Assembly (NCBI RefSeq): GCF_001921865.1
Contig: NZ_MSCT01000013.1
Coordinates: 1-64,000 of the forward strand
Reading direction: 5' to 3'
DNA from: Pseudomonas chlororaphis
GTDB taxonomy: Bacteria > Pseudomonadota > Gammaproteobacteria > Pseudomonadales > Pseudomonadaceae
Length of the DNA stretch: 64,000 nt
This document shows, in pieces, positions 27,201 through 32,376 of this stretch; within the stretch, counting starts at the first letter, position 1, and every line of letters begins with the position of its first letter. A model generated the notes under the pieces. The model saw only the letters and a program-made list of their open reading frames with translations. It was not told where the DNA came from and made no database searches. The position numbers were made by a program, and so were the translations under genes.

Positions 27201-29027
27201 GGTGTCAGCCGCTTGCTTGGCATCCAGCAACGCGGCGACGTAGTCGCTCTCGACCACCCACCAGCCATTGGCGCTCAAGCCGCCATTGGCGCCGGCGGCG
27301 TTCTCGCCCACCAGAATGGTCTGCGAGCTGCTGAGCTCGACTTCTCGCCCATCGGCCAGCCTGACCCGGCCCGCCTGGCCTGCATCGGGGGTGAAGCCGA
27401 TCCAGTTGCCCTGGGCATCGAAGTACAACGTGGCGTTGTAGTTCTTCCCGTGATACGTCACGACCCCGCGATTGCCGCTGGCCGGGACCGGCATTTCCCA
27501 CCCCTGCCCCCCTTCCCCCATCAGGCCGGCGCTTTGGGTCTGGGCGCGCAACGCCGCCATCTGGGCGGCCAGATCGTTGGCGCTGCCATTGCCGGGACGG
27601 GTGCCGCCGGTGACCACGTTGCTGGGCGAGACGAACTCGATGCCGTCACGGTTCACATACCGCTCGAGCATGGTCGCCGCATAGCCCGCGCCGGACTGCA
27701 ACAACCCGTGCCCGCCCCCCGTGCCGCCCAGGTTGAGGGTCGAGGGGTTGAGCGTCGAGGGGTCGGTCACCACATCCAGCAGCGTGCCGTTGCGGTTGGT
27801 GGAGCCGTTGAACTGGCTGGCCAGCCAGGTTTTCAGCTGCTCCTTGTTTTCCTTGTAGGCTTCATAAGCCGGCGCCTGCTCGATACTGTCGGCGAAGCTG
27901 TTCAACTGCTGGATGGTGCTGTCGTTCGGGTAGAGCTGGCCGTATAGGCGGATCACCCCGAGGATATCCTCGCCCGACAGCAACAGGTCCCAGGCATGCT
28001 TGGCCCAGCCGAACGGCAGCGCCAGGCTGACGCCGATATCCAACGCCGCGTCGCCCGCCACGCCGCGCAACGCCTTCTCGTCGAGCTCCAGCCCCAGGGC
28101 CTGGCGCGCTTCGTCGAAGGACACCGGGCGCTTGAGGTCGGCGGCCATGGCCTCCTGCTGACGGAAGACCATGGTCACCAACCCGGCCGCGGTGAGCGCG
28201 ATAACGGCGGTGCTGTGGCCCTTTTTCACAATCCCGACGGACTGGTGGATATGGAATTTGTCGAACGCCGAAGGGGTCGACGCCTTGATGCCCAGTTGGC
28301 TGTCCATGGCCCGGGCGACATCGGCGCTGCTGGCGAACGTGGAGACGTCCAGCGCGCTCTTGGAGCCCGGTGTCGCGTCCAGCACGCCGGCACCGGCATG
28401 CACCCCCGGTGCGAACTGGCTGCCGGCCATATAGGAAGGATGGCTAGTGATCGCGGAGTCGAAGGTCAAGGTTTCGACGTCGAAGAAGGTCTTGGAGAAC
28501 TTCCCCCACAACTCGCTCGACGTGGCGTCCAGGCGGCTGGCATCGCTGGTGTGGAGTTTCAGGGCGGAGTTGGGGTTGACCAGTTCGGTTTTCAGGAACG
28601 CGGCATAGCCATGGATCGTCTTCGCTTGCGCGGCCAGCCAGGCCGACTCCGAACCATAGGCGCCCCAATTGCCCGACGCCTGCAGCGCCACGTATTTTTC
28701 GCCGAACGCCGCGAGGATCCGCGCCTGGTCGGCGTTGTAGCCGGCGTGATAACCGGTATGCGCCGCGCCGGCGACCACATCCCGATAGGCCGAGCCGCTG
28801 GCTGTTTTCCCATCGATGGTTTGAGCCAGCGCTACGCCATTGGTTTTAAAACTCGCCTGGTCCCACAGGCCATGCTCTTGCAGCGCCTGAAGAAACTCGG
28901 ACTTCTGGAAGGCTTCGTTGGAGATAACATGATGGCGCGCATAGGTAACGGTCTGATCACCGTCCGGGGTATGGACAGTAACGCTGGGCAGCGCTTTGAC
29001 ATCCGTGAAGTCGAGACTGACGGCCAT
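15255..29027 (-). CDS. Giant RTX protein: AHH nuclease-like domain, subtilase domain, P-domain, RTX repeats
   Basis: 4590 residues, no signal peptide. Layout by eye follows. About 28-105: AHH/HNH-type domain, with RHHVIS (H32-H33), TNGVAL (N63) and HTGYHAGYN (H90, H94). About 270-360: hydrophobic helices. About 608-742: calcium-binding haemolysin-type EF-hand region (DLDADGS, DRNGDGRI, DSNGDGKLD). About 810-1010: RTX. About 1060-1150: cadherin-like. About 1176-1516: S8 subtilase (E1208, H1244, oxyanion AAGN, Ser about 1441 in GTSFAAP). About 1533-1663: proprotein-convertase P-domain. Then several blocks of GGxGxDxLx nonapeptides to the end, with haemolysin-type LWF...DWY modules near 3630, 4240 and 4510. 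The C-terminus (VENLVSAMAAF...AANWQ) is the likely T1SS signal. A secreted, Ca-folded toxin or protease is inferred. Confidence 0.88.
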   Translation of the reverse strand: MAVSLDFTDVKALPSVTVHTPDGDQTVTYARHHVISNEAFQKSEFLQALQEHGLWDQASFKTNGVALAQTIDGKTASGSAYRDVVAGAAHTGYHAGYNADQARILAAFGEKYVALQASGNWGAYGSESAWLAAQAKTIHGYAAFLKTELVNPNSALKLHTSDASRLDATSSELWGKFSKTFFDVETLTFDSAITSHPSYMAGSQFAPGVHAGAGVLDATPGSKSALDVSTFASSADVARAMDSQLGIKASTPSAFDKFHIHQSVGIVKKGHSTAVIALTAAGLVTMVFRQQEAMAADLKRPVSFDEARQALGLELDEKALRGVAGDAALDIGVSLALPFGWAKHAWDLLLSGEDILGVIRLYGQLYPNDSTIQQLNSFADSIEQAPAYEAYKENKEQLKTWLASQFNGSTNRNGTLLDVVTDPSTLNPSTLNLGGTGGGHGLLQSGAGYAATMLERYVNRDGIEFVSPSNVVTGGTRPGNGSANDLAAQMAALRAQTQSAGLMGEGGQGWEMPVPASGNRGVVTYHGKNYNATLYFDAQGNWIGFTPDAGQAGRVRLADGREVELSSSQTILVGENAAGANGGLSANGWWVVESDYVAALLDAKQAADTVAYTDPVVLDGGGDGVRLGVGQIDFDLDADGSAERLPWTSPTDPLLVLDRNGDGRIANGSELFTLTASSNGVRPTLASLDSNGDGKLDATDRQWSALRLWTDRNQDAYASAGELSSLADLGIQSISLAALSGSVAGQTNVKGVVATYTNGTTRTLWDIDLKPQAPSGKPQTTAYALGVDKAVLGGQAALVAKSAQGVRLDLNGSGATQAIGHVGNDTLIGTTGNDWLIGGQGADRFQGGAGSDLLVIDHWDRQADIDGGAGIDTVLIADDKGVALNLSQANVEVVYGGYGADVLIGGGADNYFIEGAAGDDYIRGGSADDALSGQDGNDVVYGGAGDDLIRGGRGNDQLYGEAGNDVLDGGAGDDLIDAGAGNDVIVASGGNDVIDGGAGIDLIQLSGSLAQYRFVRTASGAYQITDLVADRDGTMLLSNVENFAFTSSTTRTGLPLGLDAPLPVDDRIAVVGGAAVTIAVASLLANDLDFQHLDAAQLTINWVGDAVGGTVWLSQDRQNVTFTPTAGYNGPIEFSYRINDAQGNSAPVIMNAGDITLQAEMKARVLLVPGNTPSDPDYVKQWYLGAIGASAAWERGYTGKGVRVLVMEPSGEFAADRQVADLNHPDLVANKSSIFDDTRVHATHATQVAGVIGAARNGIGGVGVAYDVTLDAKGFIPFSNPAATVARFREDLMSMSYYDVVNNSWTQSNPDQFGWFAGLAAGDPAIMLQTQAEASAQQIAATKGRRGLGTVMVYAAGNDRARGFDAALSTLTTNEYTITVGGVNLIGNVGGSTQPSQPFSNRGANILVSAPASNIVTSSVQVETADGNKIGNTSVETQGTSFAAPIVSGVVALMLQANARLTYRDVQTILALTARKDMGAGTASGTTWSNNRNTGWNGVGMHFSDDFGFGMVDAAAAVRMAETWTPGAVIAEYTNAVAAQAQALPDMGQRTLSLFVDKHVGAEQVLLRLSLDHTRWSDLVVTLISPSGTRSVLLDRPALASHGANPSGATLLDVDLMSVQFRGEDTYGNWQLVVEDKAAGGAGLIGVRASLQVAGIAEDGVTRYVLTDEYAGNWRIDPVSGPSELNAAAVGTAVRIDLSGATTSLVNGRVLTVMPGVDRVVGTDGHDTLLGSDKDETLVGGRGNDTLKGGDGKDRLEGGQGSDILEGGAGKDLLMGGTGDRLSGGSEADIFLIEDDGPGVVTIVDFNAASGDSLVLRSTQRLSASTVAQGLQADGLHLSYQVQGGTRTVVLLGVAQTLSDAQLNWMSASGEVKVNPVSGGVTTKNVIYVSPIPVVGRKKPYSRDGLTVTESGVYFNGAVSGGVVSYHNGDRMSYNPTLIQERQPNGSLLNLYVVDGQSYTLEQLAYWFEVQGVTWGPQGTEGDDLMLVGRSLVNAPVGLSEKWTQALTGSRRLFNAGGGNDEVVGDDSNEWMLGGSGDDVLTGNGGDDELDGGTGNDFLYGGAGQDKLLGGDGDDRLEGGAGGDILEGGRGDDVLIDLSGGDTLEGGDGDDILQGAPDQGAEAVLLANNAVGGVRIAGPASILRGGAGKDTLTGSGTLEGGDGDDTLTGSGSLWGGAGNDTLITRGGLLYGGTGVDRFVFAAGFKTSVIADLENQDSVEFLNAASLQLSVRAAFAANDVNAFSARVSLVNSDGTQVVLALPFTFSVDRLAAGDIDLVPGNFQFQGGARPTLLLNGKTLTQGADIVVQERVGASAFNTLGGDDIVFARKANGLTIDTGDGADTLFVLAGGNRIDSGAGDDRIQMLASGSTSVDTLIGGAGNDVITLDGTAAIVYGDDLAGTQAGNDTLIGGAGGDTLYGGGGADTLQGNGGKDVLDGGAGDDLLDGGADDDRLSGGAGVDTLLGGSGNDEMYGDAGDDVLAGGAGADKLYGGAGNDTLTGGAGNNLLYGDDGDDLLYGGDFNDELYGGSGNDTLIGGDGVNIYEGGAGDDVIIARSGTDTLRFGSGSGNDTVWALSAMDTIVFTDLNPEAVKFELFHEIRGKISWGNNSVTLKDFSDDTTVVFANGVRKKLRDYEPTNDGYVPVDFGWVAVYDSGLAGDKSKLSAYAGTVADDHLYGGPILPTEAAYWYVVGREGNDDLAAGGSGAVLDGGAGNDKYLASNGAMVIRGSYQDDGEDTLVVSGNTAENLLFYRVANPLQSYVAGINADVSREAATELQRYLEKTKDPLRFGFKPLNDQSLLSFDTLRVQSRDGKMTVDIVGFFADGVEHNNVRNISFTSILDDQGKARVMDLYELVASQGRMVRIDPDRQSIFVAAPTQNYYLDQAFGLSTSRKSSMVMGGEAAEALEGRVSFRLGNIKTPAPNSPSWLYNYTSAGRDLSASQVYFGESPSSELLDATSYRDVIAQADVLLGNGGDDTLWGGGAYLERTWLTTGKRQRDNSTTVYTDRWSSTVYNANRSFDPTYRVTPPGDGVALRDYLNGGDGNDTYLYRKGDGGMTVMALVGTAGAGAKGTDRLRMEGYLSKEVTVQVGSDGALVISGGGTSSSAADIIVEKGANGELQVDSIVFDDVTVSVRTLISNAGSTPPVTRPINVDLLADSLRNLAGPLAEANVVMGTANSETFTVSGNQYVRGREGADTYVIDRNTLGFAVVQMDRGDRVTMFAGSSNSNQTLSLATNDASNRHGWQLGRLDPSRVKNGQYSLDAWVPVSGDNELASDMLLTFETTRADGSVYTSYLVLADVMGANGTFFDRFFDSPAWFNGWLDKDKPVVGTMGSDQLMAPFSGGTVYGRGGNDTISGGYNSDDRLFGGSGNDVLHGHTRNDELYGGDGDDLLYGDEGNDTLAGGAGRDRLFGGVGDDTYIWDDADLSSEVVENAGEGSDTIQAPVDLDLRKFANIENGHLTGSATLTLTGTEEGNRLTGNGQGSRLVGLGGNDTYVVNGPDAVIEAADGGYDTLQTGLSVLQLAANVEALVSMGSGLQLTGNGLDNELHGDAGDNVMYGLAGDDLLNAGMGDDTLSGGRGSDLLYGGGGNDTYLFNRGDGQDTIINGLAGMTPQAGKLLLGNDVNSRQLWFSRAGDSLVVEVIGTEDRVTLKDWYTRQSYRLEQILAGDGVALYQVDGLVQAMAAYRAAHPGFNPQTGFEIPDDASLRSALSDASVPRATPGGQPSGVPVANTLTGTAGDDIHHVDHRDDKVVEGVGAGIDTVYVWSLAYYQLAENVENARIMGSTGTTLWGNALTNILYAGDGNDTIIGSMNPYAGLASPDTVSYQYAKAAIQVNWHLMGTGPEVTGGSGNDELLYIDNIIGSGFNDTINGNELDNILDGASGADWMGGGNGNDLYVVDNPGDIVFELANAGIDTVNSYLVGYTLTDNVENARILQMGKTWLTGNGLDNVIYASQDNNVIDGAGGSDTVNYEGMASAVTVNLGVGGAQQTGGSGSDTLIGIENLVGTRHDDVLTGNGQNNRLDGGLGADTLSGGLGDDVYLVDNAGDRVIELADGGIDTVLVSVAQYTLGQNVENAQMLASGPSSLTGNAQDNWIDASAADNLIDGAGGTDTVSYAKATAGIVMDLALTGSQATGGSGNDTLLNIESLVGSQFDDKLRGNAQANTLLGGDGSDWLEGRENDDTLSGGRGYDTLVGGTGNDTYLFGRDSDSDRIVENDTTAGNTDTLVFGVGILSSQLWFSREQNDLRIRIIGTSSSVTVSNWYLGAQYQVERFTTAKGGVLLANQVENLVQAMAKLTLPTTPLLPATHVAALTPVLNANWQGEWRPPVGTDGDDTLVGGPTADTLSGGAGNDTLIGNAGNDTLIGGSGNNTLIGGLGDDTYDVSSSQDIIVEQPNEGADAVRAYVSYALPDNVERITLMGDAAIDARGNDAANTLLGNGAANTLVGGGGDDILNGLAGNDTLIGGTGNDRYVLLANFGVDHIIENDATAGNTDIALMAGMSVDQLWFRHVADDLEVSVIGTANKLLVDDWYLGNQHHVEKFQNGTRILLDSKVENLVSAMAAFAPPAAGQTSLPSNYAAALAPVIAANWQ

Positions 29028-29097
29028 CGTGATATCCCTATCATTGATATGTTGAGTGTTGAAACTGCGGTCCCGCCCGACACTTCACCGATTGCGA

Positions 29098-29742
29098 CTA
29101 GACCTGGACCAGCGCACAGGTCTTCTGGACTTCCCAGCCGTCCAGGCGTTCTTCCTCGATCCGCGCCCACAGTTCGTCCGAGCAGAAGTAGCCCGTCACC
29201 AGACGATCGGGGTGCTTGGCGGTCTTGCCAAAGTCGCGGGGCAACTTCCAGAAATGGTGCCCTTCAATGACTCGGGCATCGAGCGCACAGGTTCCCGAAG
29301 CCTCAGGGTCGAAGCGGGCAGTCTGCTCGTAGCCCTCTTGGCCAACGCCCTTGATGAACGAGGTCTGCTCGATCACCACCGCATCCAGGCCAATGAGTTC
29401 CACCATCAGGTAGTACATGCCGTAGAAGACTTCGTCGGGGCCGCGGGTTTCGCTGCGAACCTCGATCGGCACGAAGTCATGCCGGCCGGGTTCGAGTTCT
29501 TCCAGGATGTCGCGCAGCCGCGGGCTGACGAGAAAGGGGCCGATGTCCCAGCCGATCACCGCCGGTATCCCACCGCCCTGGCGTTCGGTGACTCTCAAGA
29601 CCCTGGGAATGGCCGCCCTGGACTCGGGCGAGAGCGGATCGCCCATGATGATCATGGCTCTGAGCCGCCCTTCGATCCTGGGATCGAAGGCTCGGCCAAA
29701 CGCGCTTCCTGAACTGGAATCCGCTCCAATCAAATACGGCAT
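29098..29742 (-). CDS. Imm11-family (DUF1629-like) immunity protein candidate
   Basis: 214 residues. I start it at ATG 29742 because a strong AAGGAG lies 5 nt upstream; longer in-frame starts lack one. The sequence has the Imm11 (MXAN_0049-like) architecture. LVSPRLRDILEELEP, then FVPIEV, a YYLM strand, a VIEGHHFWKLP segment and a final CSDELWARIEEERLDGW helix precede the C-terminal strand. It has no signal peptide or membrane segment, so it is cytoplasmic, as needed to block a nuclease. It lies 70 nt upstream of the RTX gene on the same strand and is the first gene of the T1SS operon. Family assignment is from pattern memory; pairing with the AHH domain is inference from context. Confidence 0.7.
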   Translation of the reverse strand: MPYLIGADSSSGSAFGRAFDPRIEGRLRAMIIMGDPLSPESRAAIPRVLRVTERQGGGIPAVIGWDIGPFLVSPRLRDILEELEPGRHDFVPIEVRSETRGPDEVFYGMYYLMVELIGLDAVVIEQTSFIKGVGQEGYEQTARFDPEASGTCALDARVIEGHHFWKLPRDFGKTAKHPDRLVTGYFCSDELWARIEEERLDGWEVQKTCALVQV

Positions 29743-29747
29743 GTTTG

Positions 29748-29753
29748 CTCCTT
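29748..29753 (-). promoter_or_regulatory. Strong Shine-Dalgarno fixing the start of the Imm11-like gene
   Basis: AAGGAG on the minus strand, 5 nt before ATG 29742. It decides this start over the TTG/ATG-type starts up to 29802. The RTX gene downstream has a much weaker site (GGGAT), so immunity protein is probably translated better than toxin. Confidence 0.7.
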
Positions 29754-29949
29754 TTCTATGACTGGCAATCAGGGACAATCTGACGTCGTGCTGCCTGGAC
29801 AACGCACGACAACACTGCCCGAAGACAGTGTGACTGACCCTCCAGCCTCCTTCAACGGACGCCGCGGGTGGAGCGAAGTACTCGAACTTTCAAGCCAATG
29901 CGGGGAGCATCATCACGCCCTTAGATGAAATTCAGGTTACTGAAACGCG

Positions 29950-29977
29950 AAAAAACCGCACCCGTCATGGGCGGTTT
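29950..29977 (-). terminator. Putative intrinsic terminator or leader attenuator on the minus strand
   Basis: Read on the minus strand: AAACCGCCC, a 5-nt loop, GGG, a 2-nt bulge, CGGTTT, then further T residues. No minus-strand gene lies just upstream (lysR is on the plus strand). It therefore either ends an unannotated leftward transcript or sits in a long 5' leader of the immunity-RTX operon, about 210 nt before the Imm11 ATG. Confidence 0.45.
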
Positions 29978-30238
29978 GCAGGCAACCGCGCCAGCGTTCT
30001 CGGGGCTCTTGCGCGGTCCGTTTCCCGGCCATGGACAGCGTGCTCCAGTACCTGGACGGTTTGGCGCAGCCTGGACCGAACCGGAACCTGCAAAAAAAAT
30101 TCTCCCGGCCGTTCGCGCGCCCTGGCGGCCCACGCCGCCTGCCCAGGGAAAATATGCCCACTGGCGAGCAAATTCCGCTGCAGCGCGGGCCGGCGGAGCA
30201 GGTATCGTGGGGGCAAAATAATCAGCCAGAGGTGCACT

Positions 30239-31150
30239 GTGGCGTCCTATTCCTTGCGTCAATTGAAGTATTTCGTCACCACCGTCGAGTGCGGCAGCGT
30301 CGCCGAGGCGTCGCGCAAGCTGTATATCGCCCAGCCGTCGATCTCCACCGCGGTCAAGGGCCTGGAAGACAGCTTCGGCGTGCAGTTGCTGATCCGCCAT
30401 CACGCCCAGGGCGTGTCCCTGACCCCGGGCGGCGCGCGGTTCTATCGCAAGGCCCAGGAGCTGTTGCGCATGGCCCATGAGTTCGAGCAGAACGCCCTGG
30501 CCGACAACGACGTGGTCTGCGGGCAGATCGATATCGGTTGTTTCGAGACCGTCGCCCCGCTCTACCTGCCGCGGCTGATCGCCGGTTTTCGCCAGCGCTT
30601 CCCGGGGGTGGAGATCCGCCTGCAGGACGGCGAACAACAGGAACTGGTGCAGGGTTTGACCGGCGGGCGTTTCGACCTGGCGATCTTCTACGAACACGAC
30701 CTGGACAGCACCATCGAGACCGAGGCGCTGATGGCGCCGCAACGGCCCTATGCCCTGGTGCCGGCCGGCCACCGGTTCGCCGGGCAGGCCCAGGTGTCGT
30801 TGCGCGACCTGGTGCTGGAGCCGATGATCCTGCTGGACGTACAGCCCAGCCGCACCTACTTCGTGAGCATCTTCGAGGAGCTGCAACTGACGCCGAACAT
30901 CGTCTTCGGCTCGCCGTCGATCGAGATGGTGCGCGGCATGGTCGGCCAGGGGTTCGGCTTCGCCCTCTTGGTGACCAAACCCCACGGCAACAGCACCTAT
31001 GACGGCCAGGAGGTGGTGTGCGTGCAACTGGCCGAGGATGTCACCGGCTCGGCGCTGGTGGCCGGCTGGCTGAAACGGGCGCAGTTGACCAAGCCTGCGC
31101 AGTTGTTCGTCGATTACTGCAAGGAGCAGTTCGCCGCGTGGTTGAAATAG
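30239..31150 (+). CDS. LysR-family transcriptional regulator
   Basis: 303 residues with a GTG start at 30239 preceded by AGAGG. The N-terminal winged helix-turn-helix is clear (LRQLKYFVTTVECGSVAEAS, then RKLYIAQPSISTAVKGLE). The periplasmic-binding-like effector domain follows (IDIGCFETVAPLYLPRLI near 92, and DLAIFYE). It converges with the catabolic operon that ends at 31281, across a REP palindrome, and probably controls that operon even though it is not divergent from it. It is divergent from the immunity-RTX operon, so control of that operon is also possible. The inducer is unknown. Confidence 0.9.
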   Translation: MASYSLRQLKYFVTTVECGSVAEASRKLYIAQPSISTAVKGLEDSFGVQLLIRHHAQGVSLTPGGARFYRKAQELLRMAHEFEQNALADNDVVCGQIDIGCFETVAPLYLPRLIAGFRQRFPGVEIRLQDGEQQELVQGLTGGRFDLAIFYEHDLDSTIETEALMAPQRPYALVPAGHRFAGQAQVSLRDLVLEPMILLDVQPSRTYFVSIFEELQLTPNIVFGSPSIEMVRGMVGQGFGFALLVTKPHGNSTYDGQEVVCVQLAEDVTGSALVAGWLKRAQLTKPAQLFVDYCKEQFAAWLK

Positions 31151-31177
31151 CCCCGCGGCCAATACCCCATCTGCCTC

Positions 31178-31256
31178 TGTAGGAGCGCAGCGTGCTCGCG
31201 AGACGGCGCGTCAGGCACACCGCGTTGCCGCCATCGCCAGCCAGCTGGCTCCTACA
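31178..31256. repeat. REP-type inverted palindrome pair (TGTAGGAGC family)
   Basis: TGTAGGAGC at about 31179 and GCTCCTACA at about 31248 frame a GC-rich stem of the common Pseudomonas REP/BIME type. It lies between two convergent genes and can act as a bidirectional transcription stop or mRNA stabiliser. The same family recurs at 49049-49112. Confidence 0.75.
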
Positions 31257-31280
31257 AAAAGCGAGACCCTGCCGTGAATC

Positions 31281-32321
31281 TCAGCGCGCCGCCCAGGCGT
31301 TGAAGCGCTGCTCCAGCTCTTCGCCGTGGTCGACCCAGAACGCCGCGTCCACCGCCCGCGCCCCGGCCAGGTTGGCCTCGGCGGTGGGCAGTTGCTGTTG
31401 CACCGCCGCCGGCAGCAGCGCCAGCGCGTCGCGGTGCACCGGCCCGTAGGGGATTTCCTCGGAGAACACCTTCTGCGTCTGCGGCTGGCTGGCGAAGGCG
31501 ATGAAGTCTTCGGCCAGGGCCTTGTTCGGCGTGCCCTTGACCACCGCCCAGTACTCCGGATCGTAGAGGCTTTGCGGCCAGACGATGCTGAGCTTCATGC
31601 CTTCCTTCTGCGCCGAGGCGATCCGCCCGTTGTAGGCCGCGCTCATCACCACGTCGCCGGCGATCAACCATTGCGGCGGCTGCGCGCCGGCTTCCCACCA
31701 CTGGATATGGCCCTTGATCTGGTCGAGCTTGGCGAACGCCCGGGTCACGCCTTCCGGGGTACCCAGCACCTGATACAGCTGGTCGGGCTTGACCCCGTCG
31801 GCGAGCAAGGCGATTTCCAGGGTGTACTTGGCGCCCTTGCGCAAGCCGCGCTTGCCGGGGAAGTCGGCGACGTTCCAGAAATCCGCCCAGGAACTCGGCG
31901 CCTTGGCCAGCTTGTCCCGGTCGTAGGCCATGACCATCGACCACACATAGGTGGCCACCCCGCACTCGCTCAGGGTCCCCGGGACGAACTGCGCCGCATC
32001 GCCGAAGCGCGCCGGGTCGAGGCGCTCGAATAGGCCTTCGTCGCAGCCGCGCAGCAGCTCCGGGCTTTCGACTTCGACCACGTCCCAGCTGACATGGCCG
32101 ACGTCGACCATGGCCTTGATTTTCGACAGCTCGCCGTTGTATTCGCCGGCGACCACGCGTCCTGCGCCGCTGGCGGTGAAAGGTTGGAAGTAGGCCTTGT
32201 CCTGGGCCTGCTTGGTGGCACCGCCAAAGGAGATGACGGTGAGGCTCTGGGGCGCGGCCGACACGCCGGTGCACAACAGGGCCAGGGCAAAGGGAACGCA
32301 GCAACGCAAGGATCTGGACAT
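31281..32321 (-). CDS. PotD/PotF-type extracellular solute-binding protein (polyamine-like), orphan
   Basis: 346 residues with a Sec signal peptide (LRCCVPFALALLCTGVSAAP). The mature start SLTVISFGGATKQAQ and the YNGELSKIKAMVDVGHVSWDVVEVES region are typical of spermidine/putrescine-type binding proteins. An interlobe segment (GDVVMSAAYNGRIA) is also present. It is the last gene of the minus-strand operon, 55 nt after the aminotransferase. No ABC permease or ATPase gene lies next to it, so it must use a transporter encoded elsewhere or act in sensing. By context it binds an amine or amino acid degraded by the operon. Confidence 0.88.
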   Translation of the reverse strand: MSRSLRCCVPFALALLCTGVSAAPQSLTVISFGGATKQAQDKAYFQPFTASGAGRVVAGEYNGELSKIKAMVDVGHVSWDVVEVESPELLRGCDEGLFERLDPARFGDAAQFVPGTLSECGVATYVWSMVMAYDRDKLAKAPSSWADFWNVADFPGKRGLRKGAKYTLEIALLADGVKPDQLYQVLGTPEGVTRAFAKLDQIKGHIQWWEAGAQPPQWLIAGDVVMSAAYNGRIASAQKEGMKLSIVWPQSLYDPEYWAVVKGTPNKALAEDFIAFASQPQTQKVFSEEIPYGPVHRDALALLPAAVQQQLPTAEANLAGARAVDAAFWVDHGEELEQRFNAWAAR

Positions 32322-32340
32322 GAAGCGGTTCCTCTAATTA

Positions 32341-32372
32341 GGCCGGCGCGCCCGCACGCGCCGGCCGTTTTT
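32341..32372. terminator. Perfect 10-bp GC hairpin between aminotransferase and binding-protein genes
   Basis: GGCCGGCGCG, a 6-nt loop and the exact complement, followed by GTTTTT on the plus strand and TAATTAG on the minus strand. For the minus-strand operon it lies just after the aminotransferase stop. It may be a partial terminator or an mRNA-processing stem that sets a different level for the binding-protein gene. As a plus-strand terminator it would stop read-through from the left. Confidence 0.65.
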
Positions 32373-32376
32373 AGGC

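Larger units (their letters stand above)
29743..30238. other. 496-bp intergenic region between the Imm11-RTX operon and lysR
   Basis: Promoter-bearing gap between divergent genes. It holds the Imm11 ribosome site, an ACACTG-N8-CAGTGT inverted repeat at 29812-29831, a minus-strand terminator-like hairpin at 29950-29977, and A-rich runs (for example around 30091). The last 30 bp hold the lysR start region. A plus-strand reading frame (29925-30221) has no family features and is not called. No tRNA or known RNA was recognised. Confidence 0.6.

Noticed and set aside
29925-30221. 98-codon plus-strand frame in the lysR promoter gap
   Set aside because: Contains a terminator-like stem, has no ribosome site or family motif, and composition is unlike a protein.
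29921-31162. 413-codon minus-strand frame opposite lysR
   Set aside because: Antisense of lysR; His/Gln/Ala-rich with no motif.
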